From assembly GCA_027450185.1 (NCBI GenBank), contig DAIDKF010000016.1, forward strand, positions 1 to 50,506: 50,506 nt of DNA. The letters are read 5' to 3'. Origin of the DNA: Granulicella sp. (lineage in GTDB: Bacteria > Acidobacteriota > Terriglobia > Terriglobales > Acidobacteriaceae). Within the stretch, counting starts at the first letter, position 1; every line of letters starts with the position of its first letter. Below, in pieces: positions 35,132-45,382 of this stretch. The notes below the pieces were generated by a model. That model was not told the origin of the DNA. It searched no databases and saw nothing but the letters and a program-made list of their open reading frames with translations. The translations under genes and the position numbers were made by a program.

Positions 35132-37816
35132 CTATGCTCTGAATGCGCCCGCGCCTTCGATGGACAGCCCCAGCTCCGCGAATGCCTTCTCTGCAACCGC
35201 AGCCTTCACAACGCCCTCGCGGGCCAACTTTGACAGCATTGCCGCGACGATCGATTCCGCATCGACCTCGAAGTGACGGCGAAGGTGTTCGCGATTATCC
35301 GAGCGTCCAAATCCGTCCGTCCCCAGCGAGACCAGACGCGTTCCCAGCCACGGCGCCAGCGAGTCCGGCAGCGACTTCATGTAGTCGCTCGCTGCGATGA
35401 TCGGCCCCGCAGCGTCCTTCAGTGCCTTTACCACAAACGGAGAGCGCTCCTTCGCCGCCGGGTGCAGACGGTTCCATCGCTCCACCTCCAGGCAGTCGCG
35501 CCGCAGTTCGTTGTAACTGGTTACACTCCACACATCCGCCGCGATGTTGTACTTCTCCGCAAGCATCTGCTGTGCGCGCAGCACCTCGTTCAGGATCGGC
35601 CCGCTGCCAAACAATTGCGCCTTTGCCGGCCCTTTCTCTGCTGCTTTGACCTTGTACACACCGCGCAGAATGCCCTCGCGCACGCCTTCACCTTCCGGCA
35701 TTGCTGGCATCGCGTAGTCCTCGTTGTACATTGTGATGTAGTAGAAAGCATCTTCACCGTCCTCATACATCCGGCGAAGTCCATCCTGCACAATCACGGC
35801 CATCTCATACACAAACGCTGGGTCGTAGGTGATGCATGTCGGAATCGTTCCCGACAGAATCGGCGAGTGCCCATCCTGATGCTGGAGGCCTTCGCCAAGC
35901 ATCGTGGTGCGCCCCGCAGTTCCGCCCATCAGGAAGCCCTTGCCGCGCGAATCCGCAAAGGCCCATGCCATATCGCCGATGCGCTGAAACCCGAACATAG
36001 AGTAGTACATGTAGAACGGTACCATCGGGATGTGATAGTTCGCATACGAAGTTCCCGCCGCGGTAAAGCTGGCCATTGCGCCGGCTTCAGTGATGCCCTC
36101 CTCGAGAATCTGCCCACCCTTTTCTTCGCGATAACTCAGCAGCATGTCGGAATCGTGCGGCGTATATTTCTGCCCCTCATGCGCGTAAATGCCGACCTGC
36201 TTGATTACCGACTCCAGCCCAAACGTGCGTCCCTCATCGGGCACAATCGGCACAATCAGCTTGCCGATCTTTGGCTCCTTGAGTAGTCCGCGCAGCATGC
36301 CAACGAAGCCTAGTGTCGTCGACACCGAACGCCCGCGCGAGCCATCCAGCCACTCCTTGAAGAACTCCAGCTTCGGCGCAACAAAGTCCGACGTGGGCAC
36401 TTCACGCACGGGCAGATAGCCGCCCAGTTCCTGTCGCCGTGCCTGCATGTATTGCAGCGCGGGATCGCTCGGTTCGGGCCGGTAGAACTCCGCATCTTTC
36501 ACGGAGCCGTCTGGCAATGGGATATCGAAGGTGCTCACAAACAGGGCCAGCGACTCATCACTCAGCTTTTTCTCAGAGTGCGTGGCGTTGCGCGCCTGCG
36601 CCGATCCAAGGCCGTAGCCCTTCACTGTCATCGCCAAAATCACCGTCGGTCCGCCCTTGTGCTCCAGCGCGCGCTTGTAGGCGTTGTAGATCTTCGCCGG
36701 ATCATGACCGCCGCGGTGCAGGCGAATCAACTGGTCATCGGTCTTGTCTTTTACCATCTCCAGCAGCTCCGGGTACTTGCCAAAGAAATGCTCGCGCAGA
36801 TACGCTCCGCCCTTGGCCTTGTACGCCTGGAAGTCACCATCGACGCACTCTTCCATGCGTTTCAACAGAAGACCCTGATGATCGCGCGCAAACAGTTCAT
36901 CCCAGTCCGCTCCCCAGATCACCTTGATCACATTCCATCCCGCGCCCAGGAACGTGCTCTCCAGTTCGTCTATGATGCGTTTGTTGCCGCGCACCGGACC
37001 GTCCAACCGTTGTAGATTGCAGTTCACGACGAAGATCAAATTGTCGAGGTGTTCGCGCGTGCCCAGCGAGATCGCGCCCAACGTATCGACCTCATCTGTC
37101 TCGCCGTCACCAATAAACGCCCAGATCTTCCGTTCGGTCTTCTCAATCAGCCCTCGGTTTTCCAGATACTTCATGAACCGCGCCTGATACACCGCGTTCA
37201 GCGGCCCAATACCCATCGACACCGTGGGGAACTGCCAGAAGTCCTTCATCAGCCACGGGTGCGGATAGCTCGAAAGTCCAGGTTCGCTACGCAATTCATG
37301 GCGGAAGTTCTTCAGTCGCGCGTCGTCGAAACGTCCTTCCAGATAGGCACGCGCATACACGCCCGGAGAAGCATGTCCCTGGAAGTAAATGAAGTCGCCC
37401 GGCTGCTCGCCGTTCGCGCTGTTATGCTTCGCGCGGAAAAAGTGATTGAATCCGACCTCCAGCAGCGTCGCCAGCGACGAGTACGTAGAAATGTGCCCGC
37501 CGATGCCAGCGTCCTTCTTGTTCTGCCTGTGCACCATGGCCATCGCATTCCAGCGAATCAATACTTCAATTCTGCGTTCAAGCTTGCGATCGCCGGGGTA
37601 GGGAACTTCATCGTACTTCGGAATCGTGTTGCAGAACGGCGTAGTAATGATCCCTGTAGCGGGCACGCCAGCCTCACGAGCACGCGTCCGCAGCGCCGAG
37701 AGCAGAATCGCACCCTGTTCCCAGTCATGCGCAATGACGTCGTCAAAGGCTTCAATCCACTCGGCCACTTCATCCGTCAGGTCATGTTTAATCGTTTCGT
37801 CCACCTGTATTGCCAT
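35132..37816 (-). CDS. aceE: Pyruvate dehydrogenase E1 component, homodimeric type
   Basis: 894 residues, the length of the single-chain (alpha2) E1. It decarboxylates pyruvate on thiamine diphosphate and passes acetyl to E2. The cofactor motif GDGETDE begins at about residue 236, with NLIFVVNCNLQRLDGPVRG completing it; the N-terminal GHISTYSSLATLLEVGFNHFF and C-terminal MALVPFYMYYSMFGFQR-like segments are typical. GGAG precedes the ATG. E2 and E3 genes are not in the window. The E1-alpha-like pseudoenzyme gene follows it. Confidence 0.97.
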   Translation of the reverse strand: MAIQVDETIKHDLTDEVAEWIEAFDDVIAHDWEQGAILLSALRTRAREAGVPATGIITTPFCNTIPKYDEVPYPGDRKLERRIEVLIRWNAMAMVHRQNKKDAGIGGHISTYSSLATLLEVGFNHFFRAKHNSANGEQPGDFIYFQGHASPGVYARAYLEGRFDDARLKNFRHELRSEPGLSSYPHPWLMKDFWQFPTVSMGIGPLNAVYQARFMKYLENRGLIEKTERKIWAFIGDGETDEVDTLGAISLGTREHLDNLIFVVNCNLQRLDGPVRGNKRIIDELESTFLGAGWNVIKVIWGADWDELFARDHQGLLLKRMEECVDGDFQAYKAKGGAYLREHFFGKYPELLEMVKDKTDDQLIRLHRGGHDPAKIYNAYKRALEHKGGPTVILAMTVKGYGLGSAQARNATHSEKKLSDESLALFVSTFDIPLPDGSVKDAEFYRPEPSDPALQYMQARRQELGGYLPVREVPTSDFVAPKLEFFKEWLDGSRGRSVSTTLGFVGMLRGLLKEPKIGKLIVPIVPDEGRTFGLESVIKQVGIYAHEGQKYTPHDSDMLLSYREEKGGQILEEGITEAGAMASFTAAGTSYANYHIPMVPFYMYYSMFGFQRIGDMAWAFADSRGKGFLMGGTAGRTTMLGEGLQHQDGHSPILSGTIPTCITYDPAFVYEMAVIVQDGLRRMYEDGEDAFYYITMYNEDYAMPAMPEGEGVREGILRGVYKVKAAEKGPAKAQLFGSGPILNEVLRAQQMLAEKYNIAADVWSVTSYNELRRDCLEVERWNRLHPAAKERSPFVVKALKDAAGPIIAASDYMKSLPDSLAPWLGTRLVSLGTDGFGRSDNREHLRRHFEVDAESIVAAMLSKLAREGVVKAAVAEKAFAELGLSIEGAGAFRA

Positions 37817-37930
37817 CTGTCACACTCCGGGAGATCCTGCCGCGTGAGCGCAGGCACTACGTATTAAGATAATGCGCCGGACATCCATCTGCACAGTGGA
37901 GCCCGATCTGCAGAGTTTCGGCCCAACTTG

Positions 37931-39166
37931 CTAGGTCGAATAATCCGCATTGATGCTGACATACTCGTGGGTCAGATCACAGGTGATGAAGCGTGCCTGC
38001 CCAGCCCCACGCCCCAGGTGCATCGTGATCGTGTACGCGCGCGCGCTCATCGCTGCGTGGGTCGCAGCCTCGTCGAACGTCGCCGCCCGCATGCCGTATT
38101 CAAATACCGGCAGCCCCCCAATGGTGATCAGCGCCTGCGCCGGATCGAAGGCAACACCCGCTCTTCCCGCCGCAGCCAGCAATCGGCCCCAGTTCGGGTC
38201 CGCGCTGGACCACGCCGTCTTGCACAGCGGGGAAGACGCAATCGTCCTAGCAATCGCCAGTGCATCGTCGTCGCTGGCCACGCCAGAAATTTCCAGCGTC
38301 ACCACGTGAGTCACACCCTCGCCATCGTCGACAATCTGATGGGCCAGGGAGTCGCAAGTCCGCTGCAGCGCCGCCTCGAACGCGGGCAGCGCTGCGCCCT
38401 CGGCCGCCACGTTGCTCTTGCCGCTGGCCAGCAGCAGCACGGTGTCATTTGTGGACATATCTCCGTCGATCGAGATGCAATTAAAGCTCGTCTTCACCGC
38501 CGCACCAAGCATTGCCGCAAGGTGCTCTGAGCACGCTGCAAGATCGGTGAAAATGTAGACCAGCATGGTTGCATGTGGCACCAACTGCGGTCCGATCATG
38601 CCCGCACCCTTTGCGCAGCCGAACAGGTTCACCGTCTTTCCGTCGATTACCAGGCTCTCCTGTACCACCTTCAGCTTCGTGTCGGTGGTCAGAATCGCGG
38701 TAGCGAACGCCTCAGCATCCTTCGCATGATCGCCCAGCGCAGCCTTCGCTTCCGGGACCGCCGCAATCAGTTTCTCCACCGGCAGCGGCACCCCGATAAT
38801 GCCCGTGGACGACGGAAAGATCTCGTCAAAAACGCAACCAAACGCGTCTGCAACCGCCACGCAACTCTTCCTGCAGGCCTCAATGCCCGGCAGGCCCGTC
38901 GCGCAGTTCGCGTTGCCCGCGTTGACCAGAACCGCCGACACGCGGCCCCCCGTCAGCGCCAGGTGCCTGCGCCCCACCGTCACCGGAGCGGCGACCATCT
39001 GGTTGCTCGTGAACATCGCGGCAGCCGCGGCCCCGCCCTCGCACACCGCCAGCGCCACGTCCGGTTTGCCGCTGGCCTTGATGCCCGCCTTCACCGCGGA
39101 CCAGCGAAATCCACAGGGAAGCGTATCTGATAGAGAGGTAGAGATTGTGTCGCTCACACAGACCAC
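37931..39166 (-). CDS. argJ: Bifunctional glutamate N-acetyltransferase/amino-acid acetyltransferase (ArgJ)
   Basis: 411 residues. ArgJ moves the acetyl group from N-acetylornithine to glutamate in cyclic arginine synthesis. NAGNANCATG, the SSTGIIGVPLP oxyanion region and KGAGMIGPQLVPHATML are present; Thr200 in HATML is the nucleophile that is freed when the precursor cuts itself into alpha and beta chains. DMSTNDTVLLLASG in the beta chain is also typical. A GTG start is used; another GTG lies three codons later. It is divergent from thiC with about 90 bp between them. Whether it is mono- or bifunctional cannot be told from sequence. Confidence 0.93.
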   Translation of the reverse strand: MVCVSDTISTSLSDTLPCGFRWSAVKAGIKASGKPDVALAVCEGGAAAAAMFTSNQMVAAPVTVGRRHLALTGGRVSAVLVNAGNANCATGLPGIEACRKSCVAVADAFGCVFDEIFPSSTGIIGVPLPVEKLIAAVPEAKAALGDHAKDAEAFATAILTTDTKLKVVQESLVIDGKTVNLFGCAKGAGMIGPQLVPHATMLVYIFTDLAACSEHLAAMLGAAVKTSFNCISIDGDMSTNDTVLLLASGKSNVAAEGAALPAFEAALQRTCDSLAHQIVDDGEGVTHVVTLEISGVASDDDALAIARTIASSPLCKTAWSSADPNWGRLLAAAGRAGVAFDPAQALITIGGLPVFEYGMRAATFDEAATHAAMSARAYTITMHLGRGAGQARFITCDLTHEYVSINADYST

Positions 39167-39198
39167 TTTATCAAGCCCGGCGTATACTCATCCGATAA

Positions 39199-40773
<1,575 letters not shown>

Positions 40774-40792
40774 CCGCTTTGCAAGCACCAGA

Positions 40793-40828
40793 CCAGCAGT
40801 GGTGAGGCTTCGGCTTCACCCCTGCTGG
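40793..40828. terminator. Long two-way terminator hairpin with UUCG tetraloop
   Basis: CCAGCAGTGGTGAGGC (40793-40808) and GCTTCACCCCTGCTGG (40813-40828) form a 16-bp stem with one mismatch and one wobble, closed by a C(UUCG)G tetraloop. It lies between the convergent thiC and M28 peptidase genes and can fold from either strand. Confidence 0.8.
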
Positions 40829-40843
40829 CTTCCCCAATGCAAT

Positions 40844-43009
40844 CTACTTCGCCGCATCCTCCAGGACAGCGGCCGACCGGTTCAGAGCCGCCGTCAGCGC
40901 ATCGAGCTGCCCCTGCGTCCGCGCATCGTCGGCAGCATCGATGCCCTCGTTCACCCCAGGAATCACCACCGCCGCATAGCCGGTATATTCACCTGGCGCG
41001 TAGATCAGGTGCTTGTACCAAGCGCGTCGCGGCAGCCCCGCCTCATTGAGCAGCGCACTCTCCGCATCACGCAGATCCGTGTTCAGCTTCGCCTCTGCCG
41101 AGCCCGCAACATTGGACGACTGCCGCTTGTACACCCTTTCGCCAGCCGCAGCAAAACGGTTGGCAGCCGCGGTTGCTGCGCCGAAGTCGACGTGCATCTT
41201 CGCTTCGGTTGCTCGCTTCTGTGCGGCGGCCACATAGCCCACTACCTCCTGGCCGTACAGCCGGTAGTCGTAGGGCAGCACGTCCGCGTCGGCCATGTGC
41301 AGGATCTCCAGCCCGAATACACGCGCCTGCTGCTGCTCATACGCAAACGCCGGGTCCGCGAACTTCGTGAACCACGTGTAGTCGTCAAACGTCGAATGGT
41401 ACACCCCATACGGCCCGCCCGATCCGATGTCAGTCGATGGCACGCCAAGGTGCTGGATGAACGGCGTAAAGTCCGATCCCGAACCGAGATCGCCAATGGT
41501 AACTCCGGTGCTCGCAGATGCCGCAGCATTTATAGCGCGGCCTCTGCGGCGCGGGCTCGATCGCTGGGTCGCCTCCCACTGCTCATACACCGTTCCGCCC
41601 TTGGGGCTCGGAACCGCGCGCGTCACGTCGCGCACAAACTCCTTCAGCGACGGCACTGCCGACGCATCGAAGTCCGGCCCCGCAACGCCCACGTCCGTGT
41701 TGAAGTAAGCTACCGCATGGGCCAGCTCCTTGGCGTGCATCTCGACCCACTCGGTCGAGCCCATCAGCCCCTCTTCCTCCGCGTCCCAGCTTGCAATCAC
41801 GATGCGCCGCTTCGGCCGCCATCCTTGCTTCAGTAGGTCGCCCAGCCCATGCACCGCCTCCAGCATCGCCGCTGTGCCGCTGTTCGGATCGACCGCGCCA
41901 TAGACCCACGCGTCACGATGATTTCCTGCCACTACCCAGTCTTGTTTCTGCTCCGGGTCCGTACCATCGATCATGCCCACTACATCCCAGATGGTCCGCA
42001 GCTTATAGTCCTGTACCAGATTCATGTGCACCTTCACCGCGCCGGTTCCGCCAAGGTGATAGGTGAAGGGAAGTCCGCCCTGCCAATCGCGCGGCGTCTC
42101 CGGTCCATCCAGCGCCTGTAGGATCGGCGCAGCATCGTGATACGAGAGCGGGTTCGATGGAATCGACGGTTGGTTCATCTTCGCCGGATCAAGTATGCGC
42201 GCGGAGTCCGGCAGGTCTGGTGTTGAAGCCACTCCCGGCGTCTCCGGATCGCCCGGATAGATCGGCAGGAACTGCACGCTGCCACGCTGCACCCCGGTTG
42301 CCGGCCGGTAAGGCCCGCGCGGATAGATATCGCCCTTCACGTATCCGTCGTCGGCCGGGTCAGAGTAGATCAGTACGCCTGCCGCGCCGTACTGTTGCGC
42401 AATGTAGACCTTCACACCGCGGAAGTTTCCGCCGTAGCGCACGATGACGATCTTGCCCTTCACTCTCACGCCCAGCGAGGCCAGCTTCTTGAAGTCCTCC
42501 AGCGTTCCAAAATTCGCGTACACCACGTCCGCCGTCACGTCTCCCGACGGCGACGACCCATGGAACGCGGGCAGGATACGCGGGTCATTCTGGAATGGAT
42601 CGCCGCCGTAAGCCGCCGGATCCACGTGTTCGGGTGTTGGCCCGGACATCAGCTTTTTCCCGCTGGCGTCGAAGGCTTCGATCTCGATCCTGACGGGCTT
42701 GTTCAGCCATACACGGAACGGCTGGATCGTTGTTTGCAGACCCGCAGCCTTGAACTTCTCCGCAACATAGAGCGCAGTCTGGTGGTCCTCCGGTGAGCTG
42801 GCCCAGTGTGGAGCTGCTGTGAGGATCTTCAGCTCTTCGCCGGCCAGCTTCGCATCGGGAACGCTCATGAACGCGCGGTCCCAACGGGCCTGCTGAGAAA
42901 AGTCAGCATAACCAAACACGTGCGTCGCAGGCGTTTGAGCTGTCGTAGTGCCGAGGAAGACAAAGGGGATGGCAAGCAGTGAAACGGCCCGGGCTGTAAA
43001 TCGAAGCAT
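40844..43009 (-). CDS. Secreted M28 metallopeptidase, glutamate carboxypeptidase II (PSMA)-like
   Basis: 721 residues with a signal sequence ending near TTTAQ (residue 25). Layout follows GCPII: a protease-associated domain (about 115-330), the M28 di-zinc domain, and a C-terminal helical transferrin-receptor-like dimer domain (about 590-715). Zinc ligands are visible in NHRDAW (His near 363), AVDPNSG (bridging Asp), DAEEEG (catalytic and ligand Glu), FNTDV (Asp) and YHSTFDDY (His). It likely trims acidic or other C-terminal residues from peptides in the periplasm or outside. A palindrome covers its ribosome site (43019-43039), suggesting tight control. Confidence 0.93.
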   Translation of the reverse strand: MLRFTARAVSLLAIPFVFLGTTTAQTPATHVFGYADFSQQARWDRAFMSVPDAKLAGEELKILTAAPHWASSPEDHQTALYVAEKFKAAGLQTTIQPFRVWLNKPVRIEIEAFDASGKKLMSGPTPEHVDPAAYGGDPFQNDPRILPAFHGSSPSGDVTADVVYANFGTLEDFKKLASLGVRVKGKIVIVRYGGNFRGVKVYIAQQYGAAGVLIYSDPADDGYVKGDIYPRGPYRPATGVQRGSVQFLPIYPGDPETPGVASTPDLPDSARILDPAKMNQPSIPSNPLSYHDAAPILQALDGPETPRDWQGGLPFTYHLGGTGAVKVHMNLVQDYKLRTIWDVVGMIDGTDPEQKQDWVVAGNHRDAWVYGAVDPNSGTAAMLEAVHGLGDLLKQGWRPKRRIVIASWDAEEEGLMGSTEWVEMHAKELAHAVAYFNTDVGVAGPDFDASAVPSLKEFVRDVTRAVPSPKGGTVYEQWEATQRSSPRRRGRAINAAASASTGVTIGDLGSGSDFTPFIQHLGVPSTDIGSGGPYGVYHSTFDDYTWFTKFADPAFAYEQQQARVFGLEILHMADADVLPYDYRLYGQEVVGYVAAAQKRATEAKMHVDFGAATAAANRFAAAGERVYKRQSSNVAGSAEAKLNTDLRDAESALLNEAGLPRRAWYKHLIYAPGEYTGYAAVVIPGVNEGIDAADDARTQGQLDALTAALNRSAAVLEDAAK

Positions 43010-43018
43010 AACTAAGAG

Positions 43019-43039
43019 CTCCTAACGAATTGTTAGGAG
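43019..43039 (-). promoter_or_regulatory. Perfect palindrome covering the ribosome site of the M28 peptidase gene
   Basis: CTCCTAAC and GTTAGGAG are perfect 8-bp arms around a 5-base spacer. On the minus strand the second arm holds AGGAG, nine bases before the ATG, so in RNA the first arm (CUCCU) would pair with the ribosome site. It could equally be a dimeric repressor operator of the CTAAC-N5-GTTAG type. Confidence 0.6.
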
Positions 43040-43073
43040 TGTACGCGAAGATCACCGTTCGGTTGCAATAAAG

Positions 43074-43472
43074 CTAAACCGGCTGGGTGCAGAACTTGCA
43101 GCGGGTCGCTGCCACGGGAATATCGCTCAGGCACTGTGGGCAGGGCTTGGTCGTGGGTGCAGCGGCCACCGGCGGATTGAACTTCTTCAGCAGGTGCTGT
43201 GTTGGCAGCACGAGAAAGAAGTACACCACCCCGGCGATCAGCAGAAAGTTAATAATCGCAGTGAGGAAAGTTCCGTACTTGATCTCGCCACCGTGAAGAT
43301 GCGCCACCAGGTAATCGAAGTTCGGCTTCCCTACGACTGCACCGAGCAACGGGTTGATGATGTTAGCCGTCAGCGCGGTAACGATCGACGTAAACGCAGC
43401 GCCGATGATGACCGCGACTGCCAGGTCCATCACGTTACCGCGCAGGATAAAATCGCGAAATCCTTTTAACAT
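43074..43472 (-). CDS. mscL: Large-conductance mechanosensitive channel with C-terminal zinc ribbon
   Basis: 132 residues from ATG 43472, behind GGAGGAT. The MscL core is complete: FRDFILRGNVMDLAVAVIIGAAF (N-terminal helix and TM1), the periplasmic loop with YGTF, and TM2 (INFLLIAGVVYFFLVLP). The usual C-terminal helical bundle is replaced by a Pro/Ala linker and a CPQC...CKFC ribbon with Cys at 111, 114, 125 and 128. The channel opens under membrane tension to release solutes on osmotic downshock. The open frame much further upstream is antisense to the next gene and not coding. Confidence 0.95.
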   Translation of the reverse strand: MLKGFRDFILRGNVMDLAVAVIIGAAFTSIVTALTANIINPLLGAVVGKPNFDYLVAHLHGGEIKYGTFLTAIINFLLIAGVVYFFLVLPTQHLLKKFNPPVAAAPTTKPCPQCLSDIPVAATRCKFCTQPV

Positions 43473-43592
43473 GGATCCTCCGATATTTTGAAAATATGTA
43501 GACCTGATTTCCCGCCGAGTATACCGCAGGCTTATGCAGCATAGTAACTGGTCTCCACGCGCAAACCCAGCCTCCCGAAGTATTCTTAATTC

Positions 43593-44357
43593 ATGAGCTC
43601 CGCTTCTATTCGCATTCGCCTGCTCGCCTTCGGCTCCTTGAAGGCGATCGTCCCTTCCGGCGGCGACTGGCGCGAGCTGCGCACCGGCGAATCCGTTACC
43701 GGCCTGCTGGCCAGGCTCTGCAGTGAAGGAGCGATCGACGAGGCAGTCCTTCGTTCCGCAGCCATTGCCGTCAATCAGGAGTACACTGCCCGCGACCGCA
43801 CGCTGCACGATGGCGACGAGGTCGCAATCCTCCCCCCCGTCAGCGGCGGCACTGCGCCCACCGAGCCAAATCCTGCTCCCCGCGTTGCCCTCGTGCGAGA
43901 ACCCATTGTCGCGGCCGCCATCGCGCGCGAGATCAAGGCCGGCGCCGACGGAGCCGTCTGCATCTTCGACGGCATCGTGCGTGACAACACTCGCGGCCGC
44001 CGTACCCTGCACCTCGACTACGAAGCCTACGAGGAGATGGCGCTCAAGCAGATGCACCTTCTCCGAGCCGAGGCCATCGAGCACTTCGGTGTGCGCGAGA
44101 TCGCCATCGTCCACCGCCTCGGGCGCCTCACTGTCGGAGAAACCAGCATCTTCATCGCTGTTGCCTCTGCCCATCGCGGCGCAGCCTTCGAGGCCTGCCG
44201 CTGGGTCATCGACACCCTCAAAAAGACCGTCCCCATCTGGAAGCTTGAGCAGTTCGTCGATGGTGCAGCATGGGCCGACGGAGAACCCTTTCCCGACGAC
44301 CTGTCAAAAGATTCCGGAGTGATTCCCCCCGCGAATTCTCCAGAGACCTCCAGATGA
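43593..44357 (+). CDS. Fused molybdopterin synthase: MoaD domain joined to MoaE domain
   Basis: 254 residues. Residues 1-86 are MoaD-like (ubiquitin-like fold: IRIRLLAFGSLK, HDGDEVAILPPVSGG), ending in the Gly-Gly that in free MoaD is thiocarboxylated. Residues about 97-240 are MoaE-like: FDGIVRDNTRGR, LDYEAYEEMA, HRLGRLTVGE and AFEACRWVIDTLKKTVPIWK with the active-site Lys region. In this arrangement Gly86 is not terminal, so the chain must be cut to work; M. tuberculosis MoaX is a known precedent. Together they turn precursor Z (cPMP) into molybdopterin. It overlaps the vWA gene by four bases. Confidence 0.92.
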   Translation: MSSASIRIRLLAFGSLKAIVPSGGDWRELRTGESVTGLLARLCSEGAIDEAVLRSAAIAVNQEYTARDRTLHDGDEVAILPPVSGGTAPTEPNPAPRVALVREPIVAAAIAREIKAGADGAVCIFDGIVRDNTRGRRTLHLDYEAYEEMALKQMHLLRAEAIEHFGVREIAIVHRLGRLTVGETSIFIAVASAHRGAAFEACRWVIDTLKKTVPIWKLEQFVDGAAWADGEPFPDDLSKDSGVIPPANSPETSR

Positions 44358-45334
44358 GCTTCACGCTCAACTCCATGGCGACGGTCCTGCTGTTTTCCCT
44401 CACCGCCATCGCAGCGACGCAGCAAGAGCAATCAATTCCTATGGAGCGTCCGCCGCTCGCCGCCAGCGCGCCTTCGATTCCCACTCTCCACATTGATGCC
44501 CGTCTGGTAAGCCTCGCTCTCAACGTAAGCGACGAGCACGGCGCACCCGTCCCCCATCTCAACGTCGGCGACTTCGATCTCACAGAAGACAACAGGCCGC
44601 AGCGCATTGTCTTCTTCGACAGCGAGCAAACCGCGCCGCTCGACATCGTCCTGGCCATTGACGCCAGCGAAAGCATCTTCCCCGATGATCGTCTGGAGCG
44701 CGACGCAGCCAGCAGCTTTGTTTCATCGCTGCTGCGTCCACAGGATCGAATTGACCTCATTGCCTTCGCCGACAACGTCGAGGAGGTCGTCCCCTTTACC
44801 AGCGAACTCCGGCGCATCGACAGGGGCCTCGATCGCATTCATCCCGGCGATGCAACGGCTCTCTACGACGCCATTGAGCTTGCCAGCCAACTCCTCACCG
44901 GAACGCCATGTTCCAACATCGCCCGGCGCGTGATCGTGCTCCTTAGCGACGGAGAAAACACCACGCGCCACGGCACCTACGCCTCCGCTCTTGAGGCGGC
45001 CCAGCGCGCTGGCGCCATGATCTACTCGCTGATCCTTGTCCCCGTTGAGGCAGATGCGGGCCGCGACACCGGCGGCGAGCACGCGCTCATTCAACTTGCC
45101 ACCGATACCGGTGGCAAGTCTTACGCCGTCGCGCAGTCTGGCGATCTCGCGTCCGCCCTGCAGCACGTCTACGCCGACATCCGAAGCCAGTACGCCGTCG
45201 GCTACTACGCACCCCGGTTCGGCGTCGAGTCTTCGCAACTCCGGCACATTCATCTGCAGCTAAAGGACCCCACCCTACGCGCGCGTTACACCCTCCGCTA
45301 TCGCACCGCGTACTACGCCAGCCCACAGCCCTGA
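44354..45334 (+). CDS. Secreted vWA-domain protein, acidobacterial family
   Basis: 326 residues from ATG 44354 (ATGA overlap with the fused molybdopterin synthase gene). A signal sequence ends near residue 21. LNVSDEHGAPVPHLNVGDFDL-like opening sandwich and EDNRPQRIVFFDSEQ precede a vWA domain with intact MIDAS: DASES (DxSxS), the Thr in DATALYDA and Asp in LLSDGEN. The end, SQYAVGYYAPRFG, matches the vWA family expanded in Acidobacteriota. Metal-dependent protein binding outside the cell is likely; the partner is unknown. Coupling to cofactor synthesis is probably positional only. Confidence 0.85.
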   Translation: MSFTLNSMATVLLFSLTAIAATQQEQSIPMERPPLAASAPSIPTLHIDARLVSLALNVSDEHGAPVPHLNVGDFDLTEDNRPQRIVFFDSEQTAPLDIVLAIDASESIFPDDRLERDAASSFVSSLLRPQDRIDLIAFADNVEEVVPFTSELRRIDRGLDRIHPGDATALYDAIELASQLLTGTPCSNIARRVIVLLSDGENTTRHGTYASALEAAQRAGAMIYSLILVPVEADAGRDTGGEHALIQLATDTGGKSYAVAQSGDLASALQHVYADIRSQYAVGYYAPRFGVESSQLRHIHLQLKDPTLRARYTLRYRTAYYASPQP

Positions 45335-45346
45335 CACGCGAGCTCT

Positions 45347-45376
45347 GAGACATTCCCCAAGCACTCACCGTACAAT
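45347..45376 (+). promoter_or_regulatory. Candidate promoter of the hfq-like gene (leaderless transcript)
   Basis: GAGACA (45347-45352) and TACAAT (45371-45376) are 18 bases apart. The ATG of the next gene begins six bases after the -10 box and no ribosome site stands between, so transcription may begin at or next to the ATG. Confidence 0.5.
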
Positions 45377-45382
45377 CGGTTC

